The position numbers were made by a program, and so were the translations under genes. 64,000 bases of DNA, from contig CAJNOI010000126.1 of NCBI GenBank assembly GCA_905250115.1, forward strand, positions 226,018 to 290,017, in the 5' to 3' direction. The DNA is from Adineta steineri. Lineage: Eukaryota > Rotifera > Eurotatoria > Adinetida > Adinetidae. Below, piece after piece: positions 1-15,400 of the stretch (position 1 is the stretch's first letter; each line of letters opens with the position of its first letter). The notes below the pieces were generated by a model. It was not told where the DNA came from, did not search any database, and saw only the letters and a list, made by a program, of their open reading frames with translations.

Positions 1-537
1 TCAATGATTCGATCTATAGAGCATTTATTGAAAGTTATCGATCATGGAACAAATCGCTTTTCAACTTATCAGTAATTAATCAATGAACCAAAATTCTATA
101 ATAATCTTCATCGAACATTATTAAATTTTGAGATAGAATTCAGATCGATTACTATTCACAATTATTTAGCCATTAAAAATAACGGTTATTCATAAATCAG
201 ATAATAACAAACTGAAATGGAATGGTTTCAGTTATTTATAACGGTATTTTATCAAGAGAATAGATCAAGATAAATGTATTTACCAGATAATTGATTTATT
301 TATATGAATGAAAAAGAATGGATAGATTTCAGGGTCCTGTTCAACATAATCAGATAAAAGATACAATTAGAAAACAAGACCTTGTTCGATTTCTTCTTGC
401 ATTAATTGATGAATACATTAGAGAAGTATATGTATTAATACTCAAAATATTATCATGTATTGAAAAAAAGCAACTAAAAGACTTGTTTGATTCTCGTTAT
501 CAATCCAAGAATAACTATACATATATTTTAGAATGAA
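1..537 (+). pseudogene. Decayed fragment of the neighbouring ARM/TIR gene
   Basis: The first ~180 bases closely match the ARM-like exon 2 of the gene at 1768-4754 (around 2757-2960): both carry 'cgatctatag' followed by a histidine/glycine-encoding stretch and 'ccaaaattctataataatct'. Bases ~330-500 match the start of its exon 3 (around 3130-3240; 'gtcctgttcaacataatcagat' against 'gtcttgttcaacatgatcaaat'). The copy has in-frame stops, a deletion in exon 2 and no TIR part. A 72-residue open stretch at 318-536 is the least damaged piece. It continues off the left edge, so more of the copy may lie outside. I read it as a broken tandem paralogue. A live gene using other splice sites cannot be fully excluded, but the stops at ~76-80 and ~194 argue against it. 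Confidence 0.7.
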
Positions 538-540
538 AAG

Positions 541-1767
541 ATACAATTCGTACCAATCAAAATTTGAATTAAGAAAGCATACATGGCTCATTTCTTGTTT
601 AAAATATTACTTTATAAATGATTAACGATACGTGTTATGATTGGTTTGCTTGACAATGTGTATCTCACACTTATTAGAAAAAAGTGCATTTCAATAAGTT
701 AAATTCCAATGGTAAAATAAATGTTAATAGGTAACGATGATTGTGAAGTACGTTATTCTCATATAATTAAATTAAACATTTTATTGAATGTAGTCATGTT
801 TTATAATTTCCATTTATAACTTTTCTGTAGACTTCAATAACATATATTCATTTATTATCAATATTTGAAAATGAAGTGAAATAAAAAATATTGGCGATTC
901 ATCTTTTAATCAATTTTCTTTTTTTTCTAAATAATAAATTTAGTCTCTATCGGTAAAATACAGGTGTAAACTGAAAAAAAATGATAACATCTCTGTTAAT
1001 ATAGTTTTGCCTCATTAAATTTTTTTTTACATTCTCATCATTTTTTTTCTTCTTTTCATTATATATTTTTTTTTGCTTTTATGCGTGCAACATATTCTAA
1101 ATTATTCTTACTGATGCATTAGGAAGATAACTTGTAAAATATGACCATACATCGAAGGTTATCTTTGATAGATATCATCAAACATGTAATATAACTCAAT
1201 GCTTTTATTAAAAGTTTTGTTAGTTTGAATTGCATATATATATTTTTACTAATGATATATACTTTTTTAATCTCTTTTGATTTTCCTGTATTTGAAAGAA
1301 CTGTTTATAATTCAGTTCTATTCCTTTGTTCGAAGTATCAGCATTATTTAAATAATTGTTTTTAATTATTTGTTCCATATATCATTCAGCAGACATATTT
1401 GTACTCAGTTCACATGTATATTTTGATACATAATGATATGACTTTCCTTGATAACTTACCGTGACTACCTCAACAACAACATTATATTTTGTCTACGATT
1501 TACATTACTCAAAATATTAATTTTCTGCTCTTGCATGCTAAATAATTATCCTTATAATAATATTTTTTTTGTATGAAATATCCATTATTATTGTTAAAAT
1601 ATTTTTTCGATTACCTTTTTGCATCACAATAATAAATTTAACTCAAATCGAAAGCAAACCCAAGTCTAATATTTACATTACATCAAACATTAATAGTGAA
1701 GTGGTGGCCAGGTCATAATTATTATATTGATTTTTAGTAAGATTGATTTTAATTTAAAATAAAAACT
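541..1767. other. Intergenic, no gene seen
   Basis: AT-rich sequence with T-tracts between the decayed ARM copy and the TIR gene. No open frame, RNA gene or repeat could be supported. The last ~100 bases should hold the promoter and 5' leader of the TIR gene; no clear core element was recognised. Confidence 0.6.
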
Positions 1768-4754
1768 ATGTATACGTTTTATCCTTATCCTCAACAATCA
1801 CAACAACAATTTTTTCCATGGCTTAATCAATCATATATACCACAAACTCTCGTTTCTTTTGAAACACAACTTAATTCTCAATATCCATTACCTCTATCAC
1901 ATTCAGCAAATCCTCCACTTACTTATGAAAATAAAGATCCGAAATCAATCTCGGATTCAGAATTAATAAATCTACTTGAAGATCGTACAAATCAACTCAA
2001 ACGTCTACATGAAACTGATCAACAACAACAATTACCTATTCTTCTTGATGTTATTGTAGCTCTACGTCATGCTCCAAAAGCAATATTAGTATCAACTGCA
2101 CAGAAGGACTTTTTTGCTTTGCTTCGAACACCATTTACTGATATACTTCAACGATGGCGTCGTTTTTCATCTCTACCAGAAAATGAATCTTTTATATTTC
2201 GTAGTACAACTAAACTAATATACAGATTAATTCGTTCAGTGGATAATATCTCAATGATTCCATTATGGTTGTCGGATTCTACATTACTCGGAATTATTTC
2301 TGATTGTCTTACAGATATAGCTACTTTAAAAAAGTTTCTCGATGCTAAAAATAAATATCAATTCAAATATTTTACACATTTAATTGATGCATATACTTTA
2401 TATCAAATACGTTTCAATGATGATAAGCATTTTAACAAAGATATGTTTATTCAATTACTTCATCCAATTTTACAATGTCTCACTTCAAATCAATACATTC
2501 ATACTTTCACAAATCTGTCAATAGATTCTAACTCTATGAGAACAATAGAAAAATTCTTTCTTCTCACATGTACAACATTTCTTACTTCATACAAAGGTAA
2601 CTATTCATTTTCTTCCTACAAATATTATTATTTATTTTATTTATAGGATCTCATCTTGAACAAACAATGAAGACTTTACTTCCAGTCATGCTACCTCAAT
2701 ATCTAAAAATATTAGACAAATTTGTTCCTTCAACACATAGCTGGAATCGAGCAATGCTTCGATCTATAGAACATTTACTAAGAATTATCAATCATGGAGC
2801 AGATCATTCTCCAACAAATGCAAAACTCATCAGTAATTATCTACCATTGATTACTCATATATTAAACCTATTAAATGAACCAAAATTCTATAATAATCTT
2901 CATCCAACATTATCAAATTCAGAAACAAAACTGATAAATACATCTATCAGTTTTCTTGTGAATATGATCAATGAACCTACAATACTTGCACATATAAAAC
3001 AATCTCATGNNNNNNNNNNGATCAAAGTACTCAAATGGAACAATTGTTAGAGACTCTAAAGGGTAAGAAATTTGATTTGTTCATAAGACTATTTTATTAG
3101 TTGACTTATTTGTATGAATGCATTTTAAGGTCTTGTTCAACATGATCAAATCAAAGATGAAATAATAAAACAAAATGCTCTTCCATTTCTTCTCACATGT
3201 ACTGATCAACTAACAGAAAAAGCATTGATTTTATTATATGAAATATTATGGTGTTTGGCCTTCTTCGAAGATATTGCATCTTCTTTATCCGCTAATCCGA
3301 ACTTTCTTGACAAAATTCTAACTATTTCTAAAGACAGCAATAGCATGTCAATGAAAAGAGCAGTTGGTGGACTTATTTGGAAACTTATACAAGGTATGAA
3401 ATATATATTCAACAAAAGATCAGTTTATTTGTAGTTTTATATATGTATATTTGTTGTAGAACCAGCATATTTGAAAAAAGTAGAAAAACAAGAAGAAGAG
3501 CAAAAATTAGAAGCTAAAGAAGTAAGTAAGACAGAAGAAACAAACCTTGAAAAAAATCGTATGAAGCAAATCGATACAATAGAAACAAGCAACGATGGTA
3601 TGACGGCTGACACACGATCTTATCAATATGATATAATGATATCATATTGTCATGCTGACAAAGAACTTACCTATAAAATATATAAATTTCTTTCCGATCA
3701 AGGCTTTAAAATTTGGATTGATATGGATAATATGTATGGACCAGGTAATATAGTCATAATTAATTTCATAAACTATTTTCTTTTATTAGCAATGAGTGCT
3801 ATGGCAAACGCAGTTGAAAATTCAGAATTTATTATCATATGCATGTCTGATTCATACAAACAAAGTGCATATTGTCAAGCTGAAGCTGAATATGCATTTA
3901 AATGTAAACGACGTCTTATTCCATTAATCATGAGAACAGGATATAGACCTGATGGTTGGTTAGGATTTATGATTGGTACAAGAACATATGTAGATTTTGG
4001 CAAATTTGATTTTGAAACAGCTTGTGAAAAATTAATAATAGAAATCAATTTACAAAAACAAAGTTTATTAGCTGCATCAGCTAGAAACAGTACTATGCTC
4101 GATCATTTAAAACCTTTTACAGCGGTTCGTTCTGGAATTAAACATTTTAAAAAACGCAAAGGTGTACCTTTCAAATATACGCAAAAAAACTCACTTGGAA
4201 ATGATGACATATCACATGAAAATGATGACACAGTGTCGACAGTAAGCGAAGCACCCACATTAAATCAAGATTTTGTTAAAAAATCTATTAATCAATGGAC
4301 AACATCAGACGTATTCAGTTTTCTTACGACTCATCATTTAGATCCAATAATGCCATTATGTAAAGAAATGAATGGTCGAGCACTTATACAATTATATAAA
4401 ATATGTATAACACATAGACTTCGAGCATATACGATACTTACTGAAGAACTAAAATCCGAACAGGATATAGATTTATCTTTGAATGTTTATTCACGATTTT
4501 TAACTGCTATAGAAGATTCAATGCAACCTTCGTCGCAAATAGAAACACCACGAGAATTACCATCGGTAACGAATAATTCTCGAACAGCATTTCCTTCTAT
4601 GCCATTTATTCCTGCTCCAAATTTGAGCAGATCTTACGATTTTCTCATAAATACAAATGCATCACCATTACATACATTACAATTGGTTGAGCAACACAGT
4701 CGTCAATTACAATATCTTGATTATCTACGTCATAGAGTTACAAGTACAGTCTGA
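1768..4754 (+). CDS. ARM-like / TIR / SAM-like domain protein (SARM1-type parts in a different order)
   Basis: Five exons: 1768-2596, 2647-3062 (with a 10-N gap), 3130-3393, 3460-3744 and 3790-4754, all with GT-AG joins that keep frame; about 920 residues. Residues ~1-500 are helical, leucine-rich and ARM/HEAT-like. A charged Lys/Glu linker follows. The TIR domain (~557-684) opens with 'YDIMISYCHADKEL' and contains 'IWIDMDNMYG' and 'SAYCQAEAEYAF'; the first Glu after YCQA aligns with the NADase Glu of SARM1-type TIRs. A SAM-like segment (~762-843) starts at 'INQWTTSDVFSFL'. The C-tail is polar. Known: SARM1 is ARM-SAM-SAM-TIR, and its TIR cleaves NAD+. Inferred: a stress or immune signalling NADase whose ARM part acts as a sensor. 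Here TIR precedes SAM, so it is not a SARM1 orthologue. A decayed copy lies just upstream. The ATG at 1768 follows an A-rich leader and gives the longest frame. Confidence 0.82.
3010..3019. other. Assembly gap of 10 N inside exon 2
   Basis: Ten Ns interrupt the ARM-like exon. Read straight through, the frame hits TAG at 3048. Shifted by one after the gap, it gives a coherent run (DQSTQMEQLLETLK) leading into a GT donor at 3063. The true gap length is therefore not 10 modulo 3, and the apparent stop is an artefact. Confidence 0.9.
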
Positions 4755-4992
4755 ATGTAAAAAATATGTTAAAAATGTTTTCTTTTAATAGTGTTCAAGC
4801 TAAATTTTTTTTTTGATTAAAAGAGTTTGATACAGCATAAAAAAAGAAGAAGAAGAAGAAGAAGAAGGCGAAAAAAACTAAAGAATTTTGTCATAAAACA
4901 TACAATCAAGATGGATAACAAGCAAGGATTGTTCGATAATAAATAAATCATTCAAATAACGAAATTTAATAAAAAAAAATGACTAAGAACGG
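4755..4992. other. Short region between two convergent genes
   Basis: The TIR gene (+) and WDR1 (-) end tail to tail only 238 bp apart. On the + strand there is a (GAA)n microsatellite at about 4845-4867 and overlapping AATAAA signals at 4938-4947, the likely polyadenylation signal of the TIR gene. Both 3' UTRs must share or overlap this space. Confidence 0.6.
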
Positions 4993-7397
4993 TTAGCACT
5001 TTATATTCCATTTGCGTAGACAACAATCATTACCACCAGTAAGTAATGTATCATTATCTAACCAAGCTAAGCATGTGACCGGATTTAAAGGATGAGCACC
5101 TAGAATAAACATAGGAACACATATGAAAATTATATGTATATATAGAACAAGATCTATTTTACCTTTAACTTGTGTTACTTTTGTTATAGTTTCAGGTTGA
5201 TATATCATTAAATGTGTATCAATAGCAACCGAGGCTAATTTCTTTCCATCGGGACTAAATGCAAGACCTGTTATTGTTGCTGCATGATAACGCCACATAT
5301 CACGACTAATTGGCTCGAAATTTGGTAATTGATAACATGTAATATTTTTCATATTATCAGCACATGCAAAAAATCGTCCATCAGGTGAATAAGTAACACG
5401 TGTTACAGCATCACGTAGTTCTAATACGCGAAGAACAGTTAATGCTGTACCATCAACAGCGAAAATATGAGTTTTATTATCCTAAATTAAAAATGAGAGA
5501 AAGAAAAATATGTTTTGAATTGTGTGTGTGTTATTTTTTCTTACTTTTCCACCAACTGCAATTTGTGTACCTTGAGGTGAAACTGCGATTGATGTTGGTT
5601 CAAAATCTAATGGATGTGTTACAAGGATACCTTGTTGTTCTCGATACATACAAATTGATGAACCACATACAAGAAAAACGATATTTAAATCACTAACAGC
5701 TACATCTCGTGGTTGACCAGATAATTTTTCCATTCGACTAAAAGAAAATAACGTTTTCTAACTATAAAATTCAATTGAAAAAAAGAATTTTATTTTACTC
5801 ATATGATTCCCATGATGAATTAAATAAACGAAGTGTATCATCAAGACCAATTGATGCTACTAAACCACGTGAATTACTTGCTAATGATTGCACTTGATTT
5901 GTATGACTATCACCAGTAATATTGATCATTTCTCGTCCATCGACACTCCAACGAATAACAAGTCCATCATGACTACCACTGAAAATTTTTGTACCTTGAC
6001 TTTCACCACGAGCAACAGTTAATGCAGTAATACTTTTATTATGACCCTAGAATATTAATTTTTTTAGAAAAAAAAAATTCTATAATTTCAAAAACAAAAT
6101 TTTACTCGAATAGTACGTAGTGGTTTCTGCCCATTACGATCAAGATAAGTAATTTGACCCGAAAGTGAAACTGTAAGAATTGTATTTCCCGACCAAAGAC
6201 AACCAACTTGTTGATCTTTTAATTCGCTGCCAAATGTATATGTTCTGAAAGAATTAAAAAAGAAAAAACAAATTCATTTAGAAAAAAAAACACAAAAGAA
6301 TTTCAACTTACTGAACAGCTGCGCCTGTTGTTACATCCCAAATTTTTGCTGTTTTATCACCTGAAGCAGTTAAAATAAAACGACTTGTTGAATCCCAACA
6401 TAAGCCATAGATTGAGCCAGTATGTGCAGCTGGAGCACCTAATTCTGATAAACGTTCACCTGTTTTTCCATCATATAAAATAACCTAATAGAAAAAAACA
6501 TCAAACAATATAATCACTGAAAAAATACACAATTTATATATTAACATACACGACCATCAGCAGCACCTGAAACAAATTTTTCTCCATCAGGAGAATAACG
6601 AACAACATGAACGAATTTTTCATGTTCAGACATTGTTGTTTTCCATTTAAATGGTGGTCCTTCAAAAAATGAAACAGCATTATCTTCACTTCCAGTTATA
6701 GCACGAAATGGGCGTGTTGGTTTAAAATCAACTGAGTTGATTGGTTTTGTCATTCCAGATATTTCACCAACGGAATTACCAGCATCAGCAGAAAATACAT
6801 GACCAAATCTTAACATATTCAATAAAAAAATTTATTTTATTTCTGTTTAAATTTAAAACTGTTACTTTTCTTTTCCTTCGCCACCAACTATAATACGTTG
6901 ATTATCCGATGTCCAAGCTAAATCTTTAATTGAACCAGAAAATGGTTGAAATTCATTTTTTAATAGATGTTCTTTATTATCAGCACCCCAAATACGAACT
7001 TTACCATGATTATCTAAAAAGTATACAAAAAAATTTTCTTAAAATATTTACTTTAATCATATTTACATACCAGCTGAAGCAATATATGATCCACTAGGTG
7101 AATATTTAGCACATTGTACAGCTGTTGAATGTTCTGTATAGACTTCACATTGCGAAGGATCCTATATTTAATAATTGTATATATGAGGTTATATAACGAT
7201 TAAACTAACTTCGATGTTACGAATAAAAACACTATTACCATTTGCATATAAAAATGTTTTTCCTTTCGGATCAGCACCTAATACAATTGGTTGCCCACGA
7301 GTTGTGCGTGGTAATGATGCATAAATAGATGCTAGAATAATAATTCATCTTTTTTAAATTAAACAAAAATTCTAGACTTACTTAGGGTGCAACTCAT
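4993..7397 (-). CDS. WDR1: WD-repeat protein 1 / actin-interacting protein 1
   Basis: About eleven exons on the minus strand. A 16-nt first exon (7382-7397, MSCTL) joins 7210-7331, giving 'IYASLPRTTRGQPIVLGADP' and 'FLYANGNSVFIRNIE', the signature start of WDR1/AIP1. Later exons carry the family's WD repeats, for example 'INSVDFKPTRPFRAITGSED' and 'FFEGPPFKWK' (6550-6806). The last exons end in 'LAWLDNDTLLTGGNDCCLRK' and WNIKC, matching the family C-terminus. The family protein has two seven-bladed propellers and ~600 residues; the span here is consistent with full length. It works in the cytoplasm with ADF/cofilin to disassemble actin filaments. Introns are ~50-70 bp. The first exon is short, so an upstream non-coding exon is possible. 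Its stop faces the TIR gene's 3' end. Confidence 0.93.
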
Positions 7398-7794
7398 TTA
7401 TCAATGATTTGCTTGGCTAGACGAAAGAAATTTTATCTAAAATAAATTTTTATTTTTTTTTTCTTTAAAAATTTTTTAAATGACATAAAGATTTTTATAT
7501 AACTTTTATTAACATCTGAAATCCAACTGTACACATTAAAATGAAAGGTTAACTTAAACATGATTAATATTCGTTTTCATTAATCTTTCATTCTAATTTG
7601 AATATAATAGCTTTTTCAGAAAAAAAGTTCTATCACAAAAATCCATCGTTCCGACTTCATGTTTATGTCAAGAAAAATAATAATAATAATAATAATAATA
7701 AAATAAATAAATCGTTAAAACACACACACACACACATGCGCATTTTTCATCACCAACCAGCCCATGAAAAATATTGATATAGAATATTTTTTTC
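7398..7794. repeat. Spacer with AAT and AC microsatellites
   Basis: This ~400-bp gap separates the WDR1 start from the stop of the PI4K2 gene; both genes run on the minus strand. It contains (AAT)n at about 7677-7701 and (AC)n at 7720-7737. It should hold the WDR1 promoter and the PI4K2 3' UTR. No gene is seen. Confidence 0.7.
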
Positions 7795-10130
<2,336 letters not shown>

Positions 10131-12452
10131 TCTATTCAAAATAAGAAGAAGAAAAAAACATGATTATTTTATCGAAAAAAAAATTAAATTTAAAAATAAA
10201 TAAATGTTATTTTTTTTAGCAGCAGTGCAAGAAAAATACCTCGTTAGTAACTTTTGAGTTCTTAGTAGGTTCTCTATGTATATACATATATATATTAAAT
10301 TATTTGTTTTGATGACAAAGCAATTTAGAAAAAAAATATATAGTTAAAAGCGAAACATGCACTCACTATCTTGCTGCTGTTTTTGTTCATGATTTGAGTT
10401 ATCAGGAAGAGTATTCGATCTCAAGACTAACTCGATTTCTATTATTTCTCACTTTCTTGATCGGTCAGATGCTTGTAGGAAAATAATTGACGAGTAAAAA
10501 TGATGAGCTGATGTGGAACGATATGAATCATTATAATCTGGCATTCAATTACGTTCCAATTGAAAATAATTTCAAAAATTCCTAAATTTAATTATTATAT
10601 ATAATAGAATTCTATAAGTTTCGAAATGAAATGATAAACAAATTTACTTTCAGAATTTATACGAAAAACATTGAATAGATGGCGTTGTTGTTCACAATGA
10701 ATAAGTCAGAGCGATAACATGATATTGCCTTAAAAGGTAATAGTCGAGACGACTATTAATAATAGTTGTCATATCATGAAGCGATGATCTATCGTATAAA
10801 AAGTGATAGTTGTTTATGAGTAATAAAACGTGTATATAATAATTATTGATACGAATTTAATTCAGACAGAATTTTCATTATAAAGTATTTATGTTTACCG
10901 TGATTTAATGATGGTAGTTAATATATAAATTATATGTTTGTTTCTTATTTAAATATTTAAGTAACTGAATTCTAATCGTTAAATTTAACGATATATTTCT
11001 TGCATGACTGAGTATACTTACTGATCAGGTGATAAACAAAATAGTGACACAAATTTGCAGTAGGATTAATCGTTTCTCGTCTACAAGGTAAGTTTGTTTC
11101 GTTTTTGTAAGAGAAAACAAGGATAATTTCAAATGTTTACATACAAAATAATCTTCGATATTCGTAGAAATTCTTTTTATCTATTAAAATATCAAGTTTT
11201 ATGATTAAAAAAGCTTCTATAATAGTATTGAAAAATCTCTAATAACTAACTGTTTTTTAATATCATGCATGTCGATAACTTCTAGAGAATATATTATAAA
11301 CAAAATATTATTCAAATTGTAAAAAGGACTTGCCTGACCTATATATATATATAAACGGTAAAAATGATCATTAAAAGTTATTAATAAATGATTTTAATTA
11401 CTTCTGAAATATCCTATTAGATATAATACTTTAATAAATGTTTCAACTTATTATTCTTATAACTTCGTTTTTTAAAATTATCTTTATCAAATATTATTAA
11501 ATGAAAAACCTGACAATAAATATTACGCCGTTATATTTCAAACACATATATATATATGCATTATCAACTAATGAAGTTAATATGCTTTCCTAAATATTTT
11601 GTTTTCATGTCTGCATTCTTTTGTTATTTTTCTTCTTCAATAGATTCATTCATGTCGATATAAACATAAAAGAAAAAGTTTTATAAATCTGCGAAGTATA
11701 TATTAAATATTTGATAGAAATATCGAGCAACATCTAAATCGTAGATCTGTCATATTTGACGTTATCCTTAGAATATTTCAGCGTCTGTCCCGTTCTTAGA
11801 TACTTGACATATGATAATCTATTATTATAATTATCATAGACATTATTTCCATCCGATTCTGTTTTGTCACATAAACAAAATCATTTAAGTAGAGCATTTC
11901 TTCCAAAACGAGGCAAATTTTGCAGGAATAATTATTACTTTTATATACTAACCGATGTTTTAATATATTATTATTTTATTACATTTATGTCAGGTAAATA
12001 GATAAACAGTCATTAGTAGTATGAAAAGTACCCTTTTTTCATGTTTAGATTCTAATCAATGACTAATGTTTTATAAAACTTGACATATATGACTATACCC
12101 TGGTTTTTTTCAAAACTCTTATTCATTAATAGATCAACATTTTTTCTGTTCTATATGTCACTGAAGGCTTGAAAATAAGTACAATTTTAATCTTATTTTT
12201 ATATTCGAGATATGATTATCAACATAAAAATAGTATCTGTAATAAAAGAAGACAAAAAACGAATATACTTGATTACTCTTATTATCATTTATATTCATAG
12301 AAATTTTCATAGATAATAATGTTAACATAATTAAATTAGTACTTTCTTTTCATTCTTTTGTGTCTGTAATTTGTTTGTAAATGACGAATAAGAAAGAAAA
12401 CTAATGAAAAACATTCTTATGCCATTCAATATTGTCTTCGAGGGAAAAAAGC
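10131..12452. other. Divergent intergenic region, no gene seen
   Basis: 2.3 kb between the head-to-head starts of PI4K2 (-) and the TPP1-like gene (+). AT-rich, with short TA runs (about 10290 and 11340). Promoters for both genes must lie here. No open frame or structural RNA was supportable. Confidence 0.6.
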
Positions 12453-15400
12453 ATGTTTTTCATTATTATTTTATATTATTTTGTTTTCTTAATAATTCAT
12501 AATCAATGTAAAATAATAATATCTCCTCCGAAACACTGGGTAAAACATGCGCATATACCACATGAAAGTCGTTATGAAAATTTCTATTTTTATCTTAAAC
12601 AAAAAAATAATGAAATATTAAATAAACATCTTCATTTAATTTCAAATCCTCGTCATAATCTATACCATAATACATCTTGGTTAACACTCGATCAAATAAT
12701 CCGAATAGTTAAACCAGATTCAATATCTATTAAAGTAAGATTAACACAAAAAAACATCAATAGATCATATGTTATTTTTATGATTTAGCGTTTATATTAT
12801 TATCTTTGGAGTAATGGAATAAACTTAAAAGAATGCCGTCATAGTCGCGATGGAGGAATTCTTGTTTGTCCAATATTATTGACAAAAGCGAATAAAATTT
12901 TATCTGCAAATTATACAGATTTCCGACATCGTATCAAAAATATAAATATTACTCGAACATTATCATTTATTTTACCGAATTATCTATCGAATCATATTGT
13001 AACAATTTCACCAACAACAGTATTTCCTGATCTTTCGTTATTTCATAATTCAATCACATCGAATAAATCAATATTAATTCGACAAAAACGACAAGACGAT
13101 CTTTGTTCTTGTCAATCGTATATTAAACCATGTTATTTGAGAAATCATTATGATATTCATCAATATCGTGCACATTCATCAACAAATATAACTTTAAGTA
13201 TTATTGGATTAGCTAATCAATATATAAATGATAATGATACAAATTTATTTTTAAAATTTATTGATAATAATAATGATAATATCAAACCAAAAATAAATAT
13301 TTTAGGTTATAATAATCAATCTATACCAGGTCGAGAAGCATCACTTGATATTCAATATGCATTGGCTATTGCACGTGGAGTACAAGTTACATTTTGGTCT
13401 ATAACAAATTTAAATGATCCATTTTCGGATTTTCTTTTTCAATTAGCTAATATGAAACATCCACCTGATATTATTTCAATTTCATATGGTTTTTCGGAAA
13501 CAAGAAATGATTATACATTATTTCAGAAAGCAATCGATCAAGAATTACAAAAAGCAGCAGCTAGAGGAATTACTATTGTCGCAGCTACTGGAGATAATGG
13601 CGTTGGAGCAGGTAAATATTCTTCAAAAACTTATATTGGCAATTGAAGATAAAATATGAATTCAGTATTCAACAAAAAGCATGCATTATGTCAAGTTGCT
13701 CCTTTTCTGTAGCTATATGTATTTCCCCTTGTTTTAATATCAATTACAAGCTTAAGTTGTAATTTAAGATTAGAAAAAGACGTTAGATTTTGAATATTTA
13801 TAATTAAGATGTCTAGGATTTCATTACTTAATAATTTACTATATTCCGGTACGAGATAATATCGGTGAAAACGGGGGTTGAAATTATTCGAAAACGAGTT
13901 GTTAATCATTTTATAAAAGAATATTTCTTGTAGGCGTAAATATTATATTATGATCATCTGAATAGATGTCTATCATACTCGATGTTTGATAGAAACTTAA
14001 GATTAATTATACCGGATGTGAGCTTTTTCGAGAGATATATGTCCTTTGTCATCTTCTCTTTTGAATGGCGAAAACTGAAGGTTCCTATCTATCTTTGATA
14101 AAAAGTTCTAAACATTTTTTCCATTAGTCTTCTTTGAAAATTTCCATAATAGTTATAATAAGAGAATAATATGTACATTTCATCATGTGTCGCGTAATAG
14201 TATTAATAGTCGTAGATAAAATAATGTTTAACTGGTTTTTTTTTCAAACTAGACAAGCATGAATTATACTTACTTGTTTCTGGGTAGATCAACCTATCCA
14301 TCAATGTATCGGGTAATTATAATTCCAATCATCTCTAACGTACTCGTATCTTTTACAAATAGAAACGCATTTAGACGAAATCATTCGAGTTTATTTGTAA
14401 AACAGTATTTACGTAGATATTTTCACATTGTGAAGTATTATACTCAAACTAATTGATACTTGATAAAATGTAAAAGAGAAGTATACTTTTTCTTATTAAT
14501 TTTTTACTTTTCGAACTTTTTCAATTATGTTTCAAATATATTATACAAAGTAACAAAAGTTTATTTCTTTATTTTATAATAACAATTATTATAACATTAC
14601 TTCTTGATATTATGAAAACCTGTATAAGCATATTATTTTACTCACTTATATATAAATTTAGAGTGTTCAACCGTCTTTATTTGACATACACTCATATATA
14701 ATAATGCTATGAAAGTCATCGTTCGTCAAACGTGATGTTTTCATTTGCATAGTAACTTTTTATTATCTTAGAAAAACTACTTGATGAACTTTTGGTGCAT
14801 ATCGATTGTTTTCACGATATTCATTATCTCAATTATTAACCTGCTTTTATCTTGCTTGGTATTTTTTTGTCTACAAGCGAACCATAAAATCTAATCGACG
14901 TCATAGAATATAGATCTTTGGAATTAGCCGACTTTTTGAGCAAAATAGCACATGCATGTTTTCCTGATAACAAAAGATTTTTTTGTTTTCTTAACATGTA
15001 ATTTAAAGTATGTACTGTGAATACATAATTACATATTTTGTCAACAATGTTGATACAGGAAATTTGATGTGCTTCTTGTAGAAAAACATTTGAACAATAT
15101 GTCTTTAGGTATAAGTCAGTTGCGTATAGTATATATATGTCAGAGAAATATTCATTTCAACTCTATGTCTTTGGTATCTATTTCAGAAAGCAGAAGCCTG
15201 ATGTGTTTTTTTTTGACTTCTCTACAGTGCATAAGTCGAAGAGAATTATTAAATTCTTTATCTCTATTCATATAAAATAAAAGAAGGTGAGTGATTTATG
15301 ATTAACATATGTTAGATAAGTAATAGGTTTAGAAATAAACCATATGTTTTACCTAAAAACTATGTAATCAGATTTATTCTGATGAGGAAATATTTTTTCA

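Noticed and set aside
5400-5696. Plus-strand open stretch over WDR1
   Set aside because: Antisense to WD-repeat exons that match WDR1 on the minus strand.
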